A stretch of DNA of 18,042 bases from Hyella sp964606015 (GCA_964606015.1 CAZSEZ010000062.1:1-18042), one strand, 5' to 3'; shown: positions 1-7,104, counted from the first letter of the stretch. The notes: generated from the letters alone by a model not told the origin. Program-made: numbers and translations.

Positions 1-1
1 C

Positions 2-133
2 TTGGTGCTATTTACCTGGCTGCTTCTGTCATTTGGCTTAATTGACGACAGACCCAGATATAAAGAAAAACTATTTATAAAATCAACAACCTTGAATCTA
101 CTGAGCTTGTCTTTTTTTAGGGTTCTACTATAG
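2..133 (+). CDS. possible 3' end of an upstream gene (partial, uncertain)
   Basis: One frame is open from the left edge to a TAG at 131-133, giving 43 residues that begin hydrophobic (LVLFTWLLLSFG) and continue with a charged IDDRPRYKEK stretch. A membrane-protein tail would look like this. A second frame ends at a TGA at 43-45 after the hydrophobic LGAIYLAASVIWLN and is an equally possible gene end. A 43-codon open run in AT-rich DNA is not significant by itself, so neither is secure. If the longer frame is real, its stop lies inside the inverted repeat at 127-148. Confidence 0.22.
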   Translation: MVLFTWLLLSFGLIDDRPRYKEKLFIKSTTLNLLSLSFFRVLL

Positions 134-134
134 A
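107..134 (+). promoter_or_regulatory. candidate sigma70-type promoter for bicA
   Basis: TTGTCT (107-112) and TATAGA (129-134) resemble -35 and -10 hexamers and are separated by 16 bp. The -10 overlaps the left arm of the perfect inverted repeat at 127-148, the expected position for a repressor operator. No better pair was found closer to bicA. The call rests on hexamer resemblance only; AT-rich DNA yields such matches often. Confidence 0.3.
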
Positions 135-148
135 ATAATTACTATAGT
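127..148 (+). promoter_or_regulatory. perfect 7-8-7 inverted repeat, candidate LysR-type operator
   Basis: ACTATAG (127-133), 8 bp, then CTATAGT (142-148) form a perfect inverted repeat; its core has the shape ATAG-N8-CTAT. The same stretch is also a direct repeat of TACTATAG at 126-133 and 140-147 (period 14). LysR-family regulators of inorganic-carbon genes in cyanobacteria (CmpR, NdhR/CcmR) bind interrupted palindromes of about this size upstream of carbon-uptake genes. Linking this site to one of them is inference from shape and from its place about 285 bp upstream of bicA. Confidence 0.45.
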
Positions 149-433
149 CACTTATCTAAAGATTGAAATAAACAAATCGACATCACAGGGAATCTTTATA
201 TTTTCCATTCTTTAAGAAGAATTAGATCGTGCTTCAAGCAAAAACTACAGCTAGATGATGCTTGTTAAAGCCTTGTAATCGAAGATTAAGTAGGGAATTG
301 CGATCGCACTTTAATATTCTGTCTTTTACTAGAGAAAACTTTAAAAAGTCTGGTTTAAAAATTTAGGGGAAGATAGCAAGCAAAGATTCATTACCAATCC
401 TACGGTGTAGCTTACTCACAATCATCCAAAATA
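134..433 (+). other. non-coding leader region of bicA
   Basis: This 300-bp stretch is AT-rich and has no convincing open frame on either strand. It holds the right half of the inverted repeat at 127-148 and one HIP1 octamer (300-307). No clear Shine-Dalgarno sequence precedes the bicA ATG at 434, which is common in cyanobacteria. If transcription starts just after the candidate promoter at 107-134, the 5' untranslated leader would be about 290 nt, long enough for RNA-level control. I see no RNA element I can name. Confidence 0.5.
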
Positions 434-2179
434 ATGGCAATCACTAACAAAATACATTTTCGAAATATCAAGGGTGATATATTTGGCGGGCTTACTGCTG
501 CTGTTATCGCCTTACCAATGGCTCTAACATTTGGGATTACTGCTTTTGGGGATCTTCCTGGTGGAGCCTCGGCCGGATTATGGTCGGCAATTTTAATTGG
601 TTTTTTCGCTGCTTTATTCGGTGGAACTCCAACTTTGATTTCAGAACCTACGGGACCAATGACCGTAGTTATGACTAGTGTTATTGCTTCTTTAACTGCT
701 GCTGATCCAGAGAATGGTCTGGCAATGGCATTTACCGTAGTAATGCTGGCAGGTGTTTTCCAGATCCTTTTTGGCTACTTTAAATTGGGTAAGTACGTCA
801 CCTTAATGCCCTACACCGTTATTTCGGGCTTTATGTCAGGGATTGGCGTAATTCTTATTGTCTTGCAAATTGCTCCTTTTTTAGGACAACAGAGCCCCAA
901 GGGAGGGGTACTTGGTACTCTTGGTAATCTACCAGAATTGATTAGTGGCATCCAACCCCTAGAAACATTTTTGGCAATTTTGACTGTAGGAATTCTACTG
1001 TTCTATCCTTCCAAGCTGAAGAAGTTCTTTCCTCCTCAGTTATTAGCTCTAATTGTCGGTACTTTGGTTGCTGTCTTTTTCTTAAGTAATGATGGTATTA
1101 GAACTATTGGTGCTATAGAGGTCAGCTTACCAAGCATTCAAAGACCCAGTTTTAGTCCTGATCAACTACGTGTTATGGTCGTAGATGGTTTGGTTCTAGG
1201 TATGTTGGGTTGTATTGATGCTCTTTTAACTTCAGTAGTTGCAGATAGTTTGACCCGTACTGAGCATAAATCTAATAAAGAATTAATTGGGCAAGGTATT
1301 GGTAACTTAATTTCTGGGTTGTTCGGTGGTATTGCTGGTGCAGGTGCAACTATGGGCACCGTAGTTAATATCCAGTCTGGTGGAAGAACGGCTTTATCTG
1401 GTTTGAGTAGAGCTTTTGTTCTTTTAGTAGTTGTCCTAGGATTAAGTCAGTATCTAGAAGGTGTTCCTCTTGCCGTTTTAGCTGGGATTGCACTAAAGGT
1501 AGGGATTGATATTGTTGATTGGGGTTTCCTGAAACGAGCTCATAAAATTTCCCCCAAAACAGCCGTTATCATGTACGGTGTAATCGCTCTGACTGTCTTT
1601 GTAGACTTGATTGTGGCTGTTGGTGTAGGTGTATTTGTTGCGAATATCCTTACTATCGAACGCTTGTCTAATCATCGTGCAGATAAAGTAAAAGCTGTTA
1701 CCTACGATGATGAAGAGATCGAACTCAGCCCAGAAGAGAAGCTGTTACTAGAGAAAGCTAATGGTAAAGTTCTTCTATTTTATTTAAGTGGCCCAATGAT
1801 CTTTGGTGTAGCTAAAGCAATTTCTCGCGAACATAATCTTATTAACGATTATAAGGCTTTGGTTTTTGACCTCTCTGAAGTGCCAATTTTGGGGGTTACC
1901 TCTGGTTTAGCAATTGAAAATGCTATTGAAGAGGCAGTAGATAATGGTCGTGAAGTATTCTTAGTTGGTCTGCAAGGCCAAGCTGAGAAAAGGTTGCGGA
2001 AGTTAGGGGTTATGAATAATGTCCCTGAGAGCAATTTAATTGGCGATCGCACTGTGGCTCTACAGAATGCGGTGGACTATGTGTATGACGCAACAGTAAG
2101 TATGGATACTGAAAATATTCATACGGATGAGATTCATACCGATACAACAGATGCAGTTGATTCACCACGTTTAGGCTAA
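434..2179 (+). CDS. bicA: BicA, Na+-dependent bicarbonate transporter (SulP family)
   Basis: Inner-membrane Na+/HCO3- symporter, the low-affinity, high-flux HCO3- supply of the CO2-concentrating mechanism. The 581-residue product follows known cyanobacterial BicA almost throughout, from the start (ITNKIHFRN) through ISEPTGPMT (69-77), GCIDALLTSVVADS (259-272) and GAGATMGTVVNIQSGG (302-317). T73, D262 and T306 line up, with a constant offset of four, with T69, D258 and T302 of the Synechocystis Na+/HCO3- site (alignment from memory). The membrane domain spans about 14-405. A cytoplasmic STAS domain (about 443-550; LSGPMIFGVAKAI, VFDLSEVP) and an acidic tail follow. The four extra residues lie near 38-44, in an early loop. 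It is first in a same-strand run with a Na+/H+ antiporter and an Mrp cluster, which fits Na+ recycling. The ATG at 434 matches the family start. Confidence 0.95.
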   Translation: MAITNKIHFRNIKGDIFGGLTAAVIALPMALTFGITAFGDLPGGASAGLWSAILIGFFAALFGGTPTLISEPTGPMTVVMTSVIASLTAADPENGLAMAFTVVMLAGVFQILFGYFKLGKYVTLMPYTVISGFMSGIGVILIVLQIAPFLGQQSPKGGVLGTLGNLPELISGIQPLETFLAILTVGILLFYPSKLKKFFPPQLLALIVGTLVAVFFLSNDGIRTIGAIEVSLPSIQRPSFSPDQLRVMVVDGLVLGMLGCIDALLTSVVADSLTRTEHKSNKELIGQGIGNLISGLFGGIAGAGATMGTVVNIQSGGRTALSGLSRAFVLLVVVLGLSQYLEGVPLAVLAGIALKVGIDIVDWGFLKRAHKISPKTAVIMYGVIALTVFVDLIVAVGVGVFVANILTIERLSNHRADKVKAVTYDDEEIELSPEEKLLLEKANGKVLLFYLSGPMIFGVAKAISREHNLINDYKALVFDLSEVPILGVTSGLAIENAIEEAVDNGREVFLVGLQGQAEKRLRKLGVMNNVPESNLIGDRTVALQNAVDYVYDATVSMDTENIHTDEIHTDTTDAVDSPRLG

Positions 2180-2197
2180 TTTCTGATTAGTTTTAGT

Positions 2198-2244
2198 TTG
2201 GCCGAGCAATAGGATAGCGGTAATGTTGCCCTTGGCTCGGTCAA
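2198..2244 (+). promoter_or_regulatory. stem-loop between bicA and nhaS3
   Basis: TTGGCCGAGC (2198-2207) pairs with GCTCGGTCAA (2235-2244) over 10 bp with one G-U pair, closing a 27-nt loop that starts 19 nt after the bicA stop. No T-run follows, so it is not a standard intrinsic terminator. An RNA processing or 3'-end stabilising hairpin that adjusts bicA relative to nhaS3 message is a possible role. Confidence 0.45.
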
Positions 2245-2302
2245 TGAATAGAAAATAAAAATAAGTCTGTTGTTGTTTGACTAAACGCATTGAGAATTAA
2301 TC

Positions 2303-3697
2303 ATGATTAATCTATCTTTAGTCTCGAATCATTACTTGAACAGCATTTTTGTTTCGCCTTGGCTATTAGCTACCGAGCCTAGTCAAGAGGCTGCTCCGAT
2401 GGTTTTAGCTGGAGTATTATTAACTTTAATCTTTATCTATTTAGCCAGTAAGCTTGGAGGTGAACTCTCTAAGTTAGTTGACCTGCCTCCTGTGTTGGGA
2501 GAATTAGTTGCAGGTTTATTGGTTGGTGTGTCTGCTTTGCATCTTCTAGTATTTCCAGAAACTGGTGCAGTGGCTACAGACTCTGTTGTGATTACTATTT
2601 TGCAGCAAGTAGCTGGCTTAGACCCTGCCAATGCTAGTGAGATATTTGCTTCTTCTGGCGAAGTTGTTTCTGTCTTGGCTGAGCTAGGCGTTATCGTCTT
2701 ATTATTTGAAATTGGCCTAGAGTCGGATTTGCGAGAACTACAAAAAGTTGGGGCAACAGCTGCTATTGTCGCTGTAGTGGGTGTAGTTGTTCCTTTTGTG
2801 GCTGGTACTATAGGATTAATGGCTATTTTCGGAATGTCGACAATTCCGGCTGTATTTGCTGGAGCTGCTTTGACTGCCACTAGTATTGGTATAACCTCCA
2901 AAGTTTTGTCTGAGTTAGGGCAACTAAAATCGACAGAAGGTCAGATAATTGTTGGTGCTGCGGTAATTGACGATGTCTTAGGGATTATTGTCTTGGCAGT
3001 TGTAGCATCTTTGGCGAAGACTGGTGAAGTAGACACAACAAATTTGCTCTATTTGATTATTAGCGCGACGACTTTTCTCTTGGGTTCAATCTTTTTTGGT
3101 AAGTTCTTCAATAAAAGTTTCATAGCGATCGCAGAAAGACTTCAAACAAGAGGTAAATTAGTTATTCCAGCTTTAGTTTTTGCACTTATAATGGCGTTTC
3201 TTGCCAATGTGATTCATTTAGAGGCAATTCTGGGTGCTTTTGCTGCGGGATTGGTTCTCGATGAAACCGATAAGCGCAAAGAGTTGGATCAACAGATTAT
3301 TCCGATCGCTGATATCTTGGTTCCCATTTTCTTTGTATCAGTTGGGGCAAAGGTAGATTTAAGTGTTCTTAACCCTGGCAATGCTGATAATCGTCAAGGG
3401 TTAGTAATTGCTGCTTTTCTAATTATCGTTGCAATCATAGGTAAATTAGTTACTGGTTGGGTCGTTGTTGGTAAAGAAAAAGTTAATCGTCTGGCAATTG
3501 GGGTAGGAATGATTCCCCGTGGAGAGGTAGGACTAGTTTTTGCTGGAATTGGCGCTGCTAGTGGGGTATTAGATAAGCCTTTGCAAGCAGCAATCATTAT
3601 TATGGTGATTTTGACTACTTTTATTGCTCCTCCTTTATTGCGTATTGCTTTTCAAGAAAAATCTACTACCGGCTCTGATTTAGCTGTTGATAGTTAG
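2303..3697 (+). CDS. nhaS3: CPA2 Na+/H+ antiporter, NhaS3-type
   Basis: Membrane Na+(K+)/H+ exchanger of the Na_H_Exchanger (CPA2) family, 464 residues, close to the roughly 460 of cyanobacterial NhaS3. About 12 membrane segments can be read. The DLPPVLGELVAGLLVG start of the conserved core is at 60-75, the paired ion-binding aspartates D223-D224 sit in AAVIDDVLGIIVL (219-231), and the second conserved region GMIPRGEVGLVFAG (402-415) carries R406 and E408. The double aspartate is the pattern of electrogenic NapA/NhaA-like exchangers. The first 30 residues are variable and could be a short periplasmic or signal-like leader; the ATG at 2303 is the first in frame. The gene lies 123 bp after bicA on the same strand, and returning Na+ taken in by BicA is the obvious job. 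Family certain; the NhaS3 subtype is inferred from overall resemblance. Confidence 0.85.
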   Translation: MINLSLVSNHYLNSIFVSPWLLATEPSQEAAPMVLAGVLLTLIFIYLASKLGGELSKLVDLPPVLGELVAGLLVGVSALHLLVFPETGAVATDSVVITILQQVAGLDPANASEIFASSGEVVSVLAELGVIVLLFEIGLESDLRELQKVGATAAIVAVVGVVVPFVAGTIGLMAIFGMSTIPAVFAGAALTATSIGITSKVLSELGQLKSTEGQIIVGAAVIDDVLGIIVLAVVASLAKTGEVDTTNLLYLIISATTFLLGSIFFGKFFNKSFIAIAERLQTRGKLVIPALVFALIMAFLANVIHLEAILGAFAAGLVLDETDKRKELDQQIIPIADILVPIFFVSVGAKVDLSVLNPGNADNRQGLVIAAFLIIVAIIGKLVTGWVVVGKEKVNRLAIGVGMIPRGEVGLVFAGIGAASGVLDKPLQAAIIIMVILTTFIAPPLLRIAFQEKSTTGSDLAVDS

Positions 3698-3706
3698 TTT
3701 GCCTTA

Positions 3707-3728
3707 GGGATAAGGTTTCCTTTATCCC
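3707..3728 (+). promoter_or_regulatory. stem-loop after nhaS3
   Basis: GGGATAAGG (3707-3715) and CCTTTATCCC (3719-3728) form a 9-bp stem with one bulged T and a 3-nt loop, ten bases after the nhaS3 stop. The following DNA (AATCTCTAAAATAAGC) has no T-run, so it would be a weak terminator at best. It may mark the 3' end of the bicA-nhaS3 message or a processing point before the mrp genes. Confidence 0.4.
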
Positions 3729-3758
3729 AATCTCTAAAATAAGCTTTTATACGTAGCA

Positions 3759-3983
3759 ATGAATTATTCGACTATTTTTAATCACACTCTAATCTGGCTT
3801 TGGTTTATTTTTTATGTATCTAGTATTGTGATTGTCCTGCCAAAGCCCTCTTTATTCAGATTGTTGGTCAGTAGCTCGGAGCCAATTGAAACTGAAACTC
3901 AAGATATTCAGATGACTCCTAGAATATTGCTACGTGCTTTTTTGTTACTCCCATTAATATTTCTAGTGAGTAATGTTATTTAG
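3759..3983 (+). CDS. small two-span membrane protein at the head of the mrp cluster
   Basis: I do not recognise this 74-residue protein. It has two clear hydrophobic segments, about 9-28 (TLIWLWFIFYVSSIVIVLPK) and 54-74 (ILLRAFLLLPLIFLVSNVI), joined by a polar loop rich in S, E and T (38-51). It resembles none of the standard Mrp subunits, yet it sits between nhaS3 and mrpC on the same strand, only 33 bp before mrpC, so it is probably co-transcribed with the Mrp genes. An accessory or assembly subunit of the complex is a reasonable guess. The ATG at 3759 has no strong ribosome binding site. Its position inside a tight operon and its regular membrane pattern argue that it is real. Confidence 0.65.
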   Translation: MNYSTIFNHTLIWLWFIFYVSSIVIVLPKPSLFRLLVSSSEPIETETQDIQMTPRILLRAFLLLPLIFLVSNVI

Positions 3984-4006
3984 TTGGCAAAGACTAAGTC
4001 TAAAAT

Positions 4007-4011
4007 GGAGG
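4007..4011 (+). promoter_or_regulatory. strong ribosome binding site of mrpC
   Basis: GGAGG lies 5 bp before the mrpC ATG at 4017. It is the only consensus Shine-Dalgarno sequence in the bicA-mrp block; the neighbouring genes have weak or no sites. It fixes the mrpC start. Confidence 0.7.
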
Positions 4012-4016
4012 ATTAA

Positions 4017-4361
4017 ATGCTAGAGGCTTGTGTTTGTTTCACTGTGATCTGTGGGTTTTTAGGAATTATCTGGAAAAGAAACCTTGTGATGAAAATTATT
4101 GCGATGGACATCATGAGTACTGGTGTCATTGCTTATTACATCTTGGTGTCTTCGCGTAGTGGTATTTTTACTCCGATAGTGGGTAATAAAGAAAATGTTG
4201 TTTATGCTGATCCCGTACCTCAGGCAGTAATTCTAACTGCGATTGTTATTGGCTTTTCGATTCAAGCTTTGATGCTGGTGGGGGTCATGAAGTTGGCTAA
4301 AAATAATCCAACCTTAGAGACAGATATTATCGAATCCAGTTTTAATAATAAAAATTATTGA
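4017..4361 (+). CDS. mrpC: MrpC, Na+/H+ antiporter subunit (NuoK-like)
   Basis: Small membrane subunit of the multi-protein Mrp Na+/H+ antiporter, homologous to NuoK of complex I. The 114 residues give three membrane segments (about 3-19, 26-44, 69-93). The family signature DPVPQAVILTAIVIGFSIQA is at 65-84, with D65 and Q69. The length matches the usual 110-120. A GGAGG site 5 bp upstream supports the ATG at 4017. It comes first of the standard Mrp subunits in a C-D-E-F-G-A'-B order. A 171-bp gap separates it from mrpD, unusually long for this operon. The tail after 95 is polar and probably cytoplasmic. Confidence 0.9.
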   Translation: MLEACVCFTVICGFLGIIWKRNLVMKIIAMDIMSTGVIAYYILVSSRSGIFTPIVGNKENVVYADPVPQAVILTAIVIGFSIQALMLVGVMKLAKNNPTLETDIIESSFNNKNY

Positions 4362-4463
4362 TTGAAGTATTTTTGTAAACAAGATTTATCTCATCAATCT
4401 GTTAATTACTTATCTTGACTAGCTTGTCTCTATCTTAAGGAAATAGGTAATTTATTGAGAATC

Positions 4464-4510
4464 TAAAAGTGAAAAATGGTTTTAGGGTACTTTCTAGGAT
4501 TTTACTTTTA
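4464..4510 (+). repeat. imperfect inverted repeat in the mrpC-mrpD gap
   Basis: TAAAAGT (4464-4470) pairs with ACTTTTA (4504-4510). The pairing extends inward by about five A-T pairs after a small bulge, leaving a loop of about 21 nt. It lies 22 bp before the mrpD start. It is A/T-rich and could be a weak RNA hairpin or a protein site, or chance in AT-rich DNA. The rest of the 4362-4532 gap holds no open frame and no convincing promoter. Confidence 0.3.
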
Positions 4511-4532
4511 AGCGTATAGTTATCGAATAAAT

Positions 4533-6029
4533 ATGACAATTATTTGGCTATTAACGCCTCTTATTGCTGGTTTTATTATTTATCTCTTTCCAAAGTCTAA
4601 TCGCTTTTTAGCGTTAGGAATTGGTGCCTTATCTCTAATTTATGCTGGTGTAGTTTTTTATCAACAATCAACAACTAAGCTTGAGTTAATCGATACTTTT
4701 GGAATCACTCTAATTGTAGACGAGCTGAGTGCCTTTTTTATCCTCACTAATGCTTTAGTGACTATTGCTGTCATTTCATCTTGTTGGCAAAAGTCTAAAT
4801 CAGCTTTTTTCTACACGCAATTGGTAATTCTGCATGGTAGTGTCAACGCTACTTTTGTCTGTAGCGACTTGATTAGCCTCTATGTTGCGTTGGAGGTAAT
4901 TAGTATTGCTTCGTTTTTGTTAATTACTTATCCTCGATCAGATCGCTCAATTTGGGTAGGTTTGCGCTACCTTTTTGTTAGTAATACGGCTATGCTCTTC
5001 TATTTGGTAGGAGCAATCTTAGTTTATAAAGCTAACTTTTCTTTTAATTATCAGGGTTTAGTTAATGCTCCTCCTGAAGCGATCGCTTTGATCTTTCTTG
5101 GACTATTAGCTAAAGGGGGAATCTTTATCTCTGGCCTCTGGTTACCTCTAACTCATTCAGAATCAGAATCGCCTGTTTCTGCAATGTTATCTGGTGTTGT
5201 GGTTAAGGCTGGGGTTTTTCCCTTGGTTCGTTTTGCTCTTTTGATGCCAGAAATTGATCCTGTAGTCCGATTTTTTGGGGTGGCAACAGCACTATTAGGA
5301 GTTGGTTTTGCAGTTTGGGAGAAAGATACTAAGAGAATGTTAGCTTTCCACACTGTATCTCAGTTGGGTTTTGTCTTGGCTGCTCCAGCAGTAGGGGGAT
5401 TCTATGCTTTAACTCATGGTTTGGTGAAGTCGGCCTTATTTCTGACTACAGGAATTTTGCCTAGCCGTAAATTTAAAGAGTTACAGCATCAGCCCTTGAA
5501 TACAAGTGTCTGGCTAGCTTTAGCCATTGCTAGTTTTTCGATTTCTGGTTTTCCTCTACTTTCAGGTTTCGGAGCCAAAGTTTTAACCAGTAAAAATCTT
5601 TTACCTTGGCAGGTAATTGGGATGAATATCGCAGCCTTGGGGACAGCAGTCTCTTTCGCTAAGTTTATTTTTCTGCCTCATTTACCTCAGGGTTTACCTA
5701 AACCAGAAAAAGCAGAATTGGGTGAGATTAAAACTTCTGCATCTTGGGGCTATTGGCTAGCAATGATTGTTCTTTTGGGCGGATTATTTGTCGCAAATGT
5801 TTTTTACTATGAGGCTTATAGCTTGAAGAATGTTATTAAGCCTTTGCTCACTATTTTCTTGGGATGGTTAGCTTACTGGCTAATTTTTCGTAAGTCTAAA
5901 GTTAAATTACCTCGTCAAAGTGAAAATTTTGAACACTTAATTGGGGTGATGAGTCTGATGCTAATTTTATTATTTTGGATGCTATGGTCAAGAAGAGAAG
6001 ATTTCGCTTTGGGGTTACAACTTACCTAA
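4533..6029 (+). CDS. mrpD: MrpD, proton-translocating antiporter subunit
   Basis: Main ion-transport subunit of the Mrp antiporter, of the NuoL/M/N (Proton_antipo_M) family, 498 residues with about 14 membrane segments. The functional pattern is present: E121 in the TM5 motif YVALEVISIASF, K194 in LGLLAKGGIFIS, H208 in LTHSESESPVSAMLSG, K225 in VVVKAGVFPLVRF, H273 in KRMLAFHTVSQLGF, and H295/K299 in THGLVKSALF. These correspond to the conserved Glu, Lys and His chain that moves protons in complex I-like subunits. It is the only antiporter-type subunit in the cluster; Synechocystis has two MrpD-like genes (ndhD5 and ndhD6) in its Mrp operon. Its last 46 bp overlap mrpE. The ATG at 4533 is at the usual place before the first hydrophobic segment. 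Confidence 0.92.
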   Translation: MTIIWLLTPLIAGFIIYLFPKSNRFLALGIGALSLIYAGVVFYQQSTTKLELIDTFGITLIVDELSAFFILTNALVTIAVISSCWQKSKSAFFYTQLVILHGSVNATFVCSDLISLYVALEVISIASFLLITYPRSDRSIWVGLRYLFVSNTAMLFYLVGAILVYKANFSFNYQGLVNAPPEAIALIFLGLLAKGGIFISGLWLPLTHSESESPVSAMLSGVVVKAGVFPLVRFALLMPEIDPVVRFFGVATALLGVGFAVWEKDTKRMLAFHTVSQLGFVLAAPAVGGFYALTHGLVKSALFLTTGILPSRKFKELQHQPLNTSVWLALAIASFSISGFPLLSGFGAKVLTSKNLLPWQVIGMNIAALGTAVSFAKFIFLPHLPQGLPKPEKAELGEIKTSASWGYWLAMIVLLGGLFVANVFYYEAYSLKNVIKPLLTIFLGWLAYWLIFRKSKVKLPRQSENFEHLIGVMSLMLILLFWMLWSRREDFALGLQLT

Positions 6030-6400
6030 ATCTAATTTTTAGATTGGTAATTTGGTTTTTATTGACTAATGATTTTAGTCTGCCGAATATTATTTTGGGA
6101 ATTGCGATCGCTTTTGTTTTACCTTTCGATTCGCCATTCCTTGGGAATATCCAAGAGTGGATGGCTATGGGATTTAAAATAATTAAGGCTATCCCTCAAG
6201 CATATTTTGAGGCAGTTGAGATTATGCTGTGTCCTCATAATAAAGAAGGTTTTATCAAAGAGAAAGTTAGTAATGCCCGCTCTCCCGGTTTGATTTTTAT
6301 GGATATATTTTTGATTACTTTTACTCCTAAAACTATTGTGACCAAGTATGAAGAGCAGGGGTGGTATGAAGTACATGAGATAAAACGTCTCAAAAAGTAA
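5984..6400 (+). CDS. mrpE: MrpE, Na+/H+ antiporter subunit
   Basis: Small Mrp subunit of about 138 residues with two closely spaced amino-terminal membrane segments (about 14-27 and 34-47) and a cytoplasmic domain. The domain ends with LITFTPKTIVTKYEEQGWYEVHEI, the counterpart of the SITLTPGT segment of other MrpE proteins. It was identified by this layout and by its place between mrpD and mrpF. The frame extends to a TTG at 5975, but the ATG at 5984 is preferred; either start lies inside the mrpD 3' end, so translation is probably coupled. The basic start (KKRRFRF) suits a cytoplasmic amino terminus. The residues just after the membrane part include LCPHNKEGFIKE, which looks lineage-specific. 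Confidence 0.85.
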   Translation: MVKKRRFRFGVTTYLNLIFRLVIWFLLTNDFSLPNIILGIAIAFVLPFDSPFLGNIQEWMAMGFKIIKAIPQAYFEAVEIMLCPHNKEGFIKEKVSNARSPGLIFMDIFLITFTPKTIVTKYEEQGWYEVHEIKRLKK

Positions 6401-6477
6401 TTGAGATTCAATCTAAGGATTGATTACTTCTGATATCTACCAATTAAATTAATAAATAGTAATTACTAACTGCTTAT

Positions 6478-6729
6478 ATGGAATCAATTTTAATTGCAAT
6501 GATTGTGGCCTTGCTAATACCAATTTATGAGGCTTGGAGGGATGATGATATTTGGCAGAAGATGCTAGCTTTTGCCAGTATTGCTACCAAAACTTCGATT
6601 ATGATGCTGGTAGTTTCTGTAATGCGAGATGACTGGTCAATTGGGGTTGTAGCCGTCATTATTCTCAGTGCTGGAGAGGCAGGGCTAATGTTACTGGCTC
6701 ATTTGATCAAACGTTTAAATGAAGCTTAG
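6478..6729 (+). CDS. mrpF: MrpF, Na+/H+ antiporter subunit
   Basis: MrpF/PhaF-family membrane subunit, 83 residues with three membrane segments (about 3-17, 29-49, 54-77), the normal size and layout. The acidic cluster RDDD (21-24) after the first segment is at the place of the conserved GPT-DR region, although the motif itself is diverged. It lies 77 bp after mrpE and 38 bp before mrpG. The ATG at 6478 has no obvious ribosome binding site. The assignment rests on operon order plus size and topology; sequence identity alone would be weak. Confidence 0.85.
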   Translation: MESILIAMIVALLIPIYEAWRDDDIWQKMLAFASIATKTSIMMLVVSVMRDDWSIGVVAVIILSAGEAGLMLLAHLIKRLNEA

Positions 6730-6767
6730 TGATGAGCAAATAATAGCTAATAATTTGTGGTGAAAAT

Positions 6768-7058
6768 ATGATGAATATTCTTAGCTACGGTCTTATGGTG
6801 ATCGGAATTATCTTTTGGTTCTGGGGAACTTTACCCTTGATTGGTAATAGATCGGTTTTATTTAAGTTACACACTCTTTCTGTGTCTGATACTTTAGGCT
6901 CGATGCTAATTATAGTTGCATTATTGTTGAAGATTCCTAGTGAGTGGCCTTTACTACTATTGGCAATTATCACCCTGGCAATTTGGAATACAGTACTAGG
7001 TTATGTGATTGCTTATTGCTCTAGTGATTCAGAAATAAAAGAAGTTGAGCACTACTAA
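6768..7058 (+). CDS. mrpG: MrpG, Na+/H+ antiporter subunit
   Basis: MrpG/PhaG-family subunit of 96 residues with three membrane segments (about 5-25, 42-55, 57-79). The family core is visible: after a first segment ending GTLPLIGNRS comes LFKLHTLSVSDTLGS (31-45), with L34-H35 and T42-L43-G44 at the place of the usual RLHA...TLG motif. Two ATG codons in a row (6768 and 6771) are possible starts; GGTGA 6-10 bases upstream could serve either. The polar tail SSDSEIKEVEHY is short. Its neighbours on both sides are Mrp subunits. Confidence 0.88.
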   Translation: MMNILSYGLMVIGIIFWFWGTLPLIGNRSVLFKLHTLSVSDTLGSMLIIVALLLKIPSEWPLLLLAIITLAIWNTVLGYVIAYCSSDSEIKEVEHY

Positions 7059-7104
7059 AGCTATTGGTAGCTGACTGGATATTTATTTATAGGATCTAGA
7101 TAAA

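Noticed and set aside
2437..2901. 154-residue minus-strand open frame opposite nhaS3
   Set aside because: Its Thr/Ala/Pro/Ser-rich composition is that of the complement of a hydrophobic transporter gene. It lacks domains and is fully covered by a secure plus-strand gene.
3991..4001. AGACTAAGTCT palindrome before mrpC
   Set aside because: Arms of only 5 bp around one base are expected by chance at this AT content, and it lies between close genes without promoter hexamers.
5975..5983. TTG start for mrpE
   Set aside because: An in-frame ATG three codons later gives the same protein core. TTG starts are rarer and no ribosome binding site favours it.
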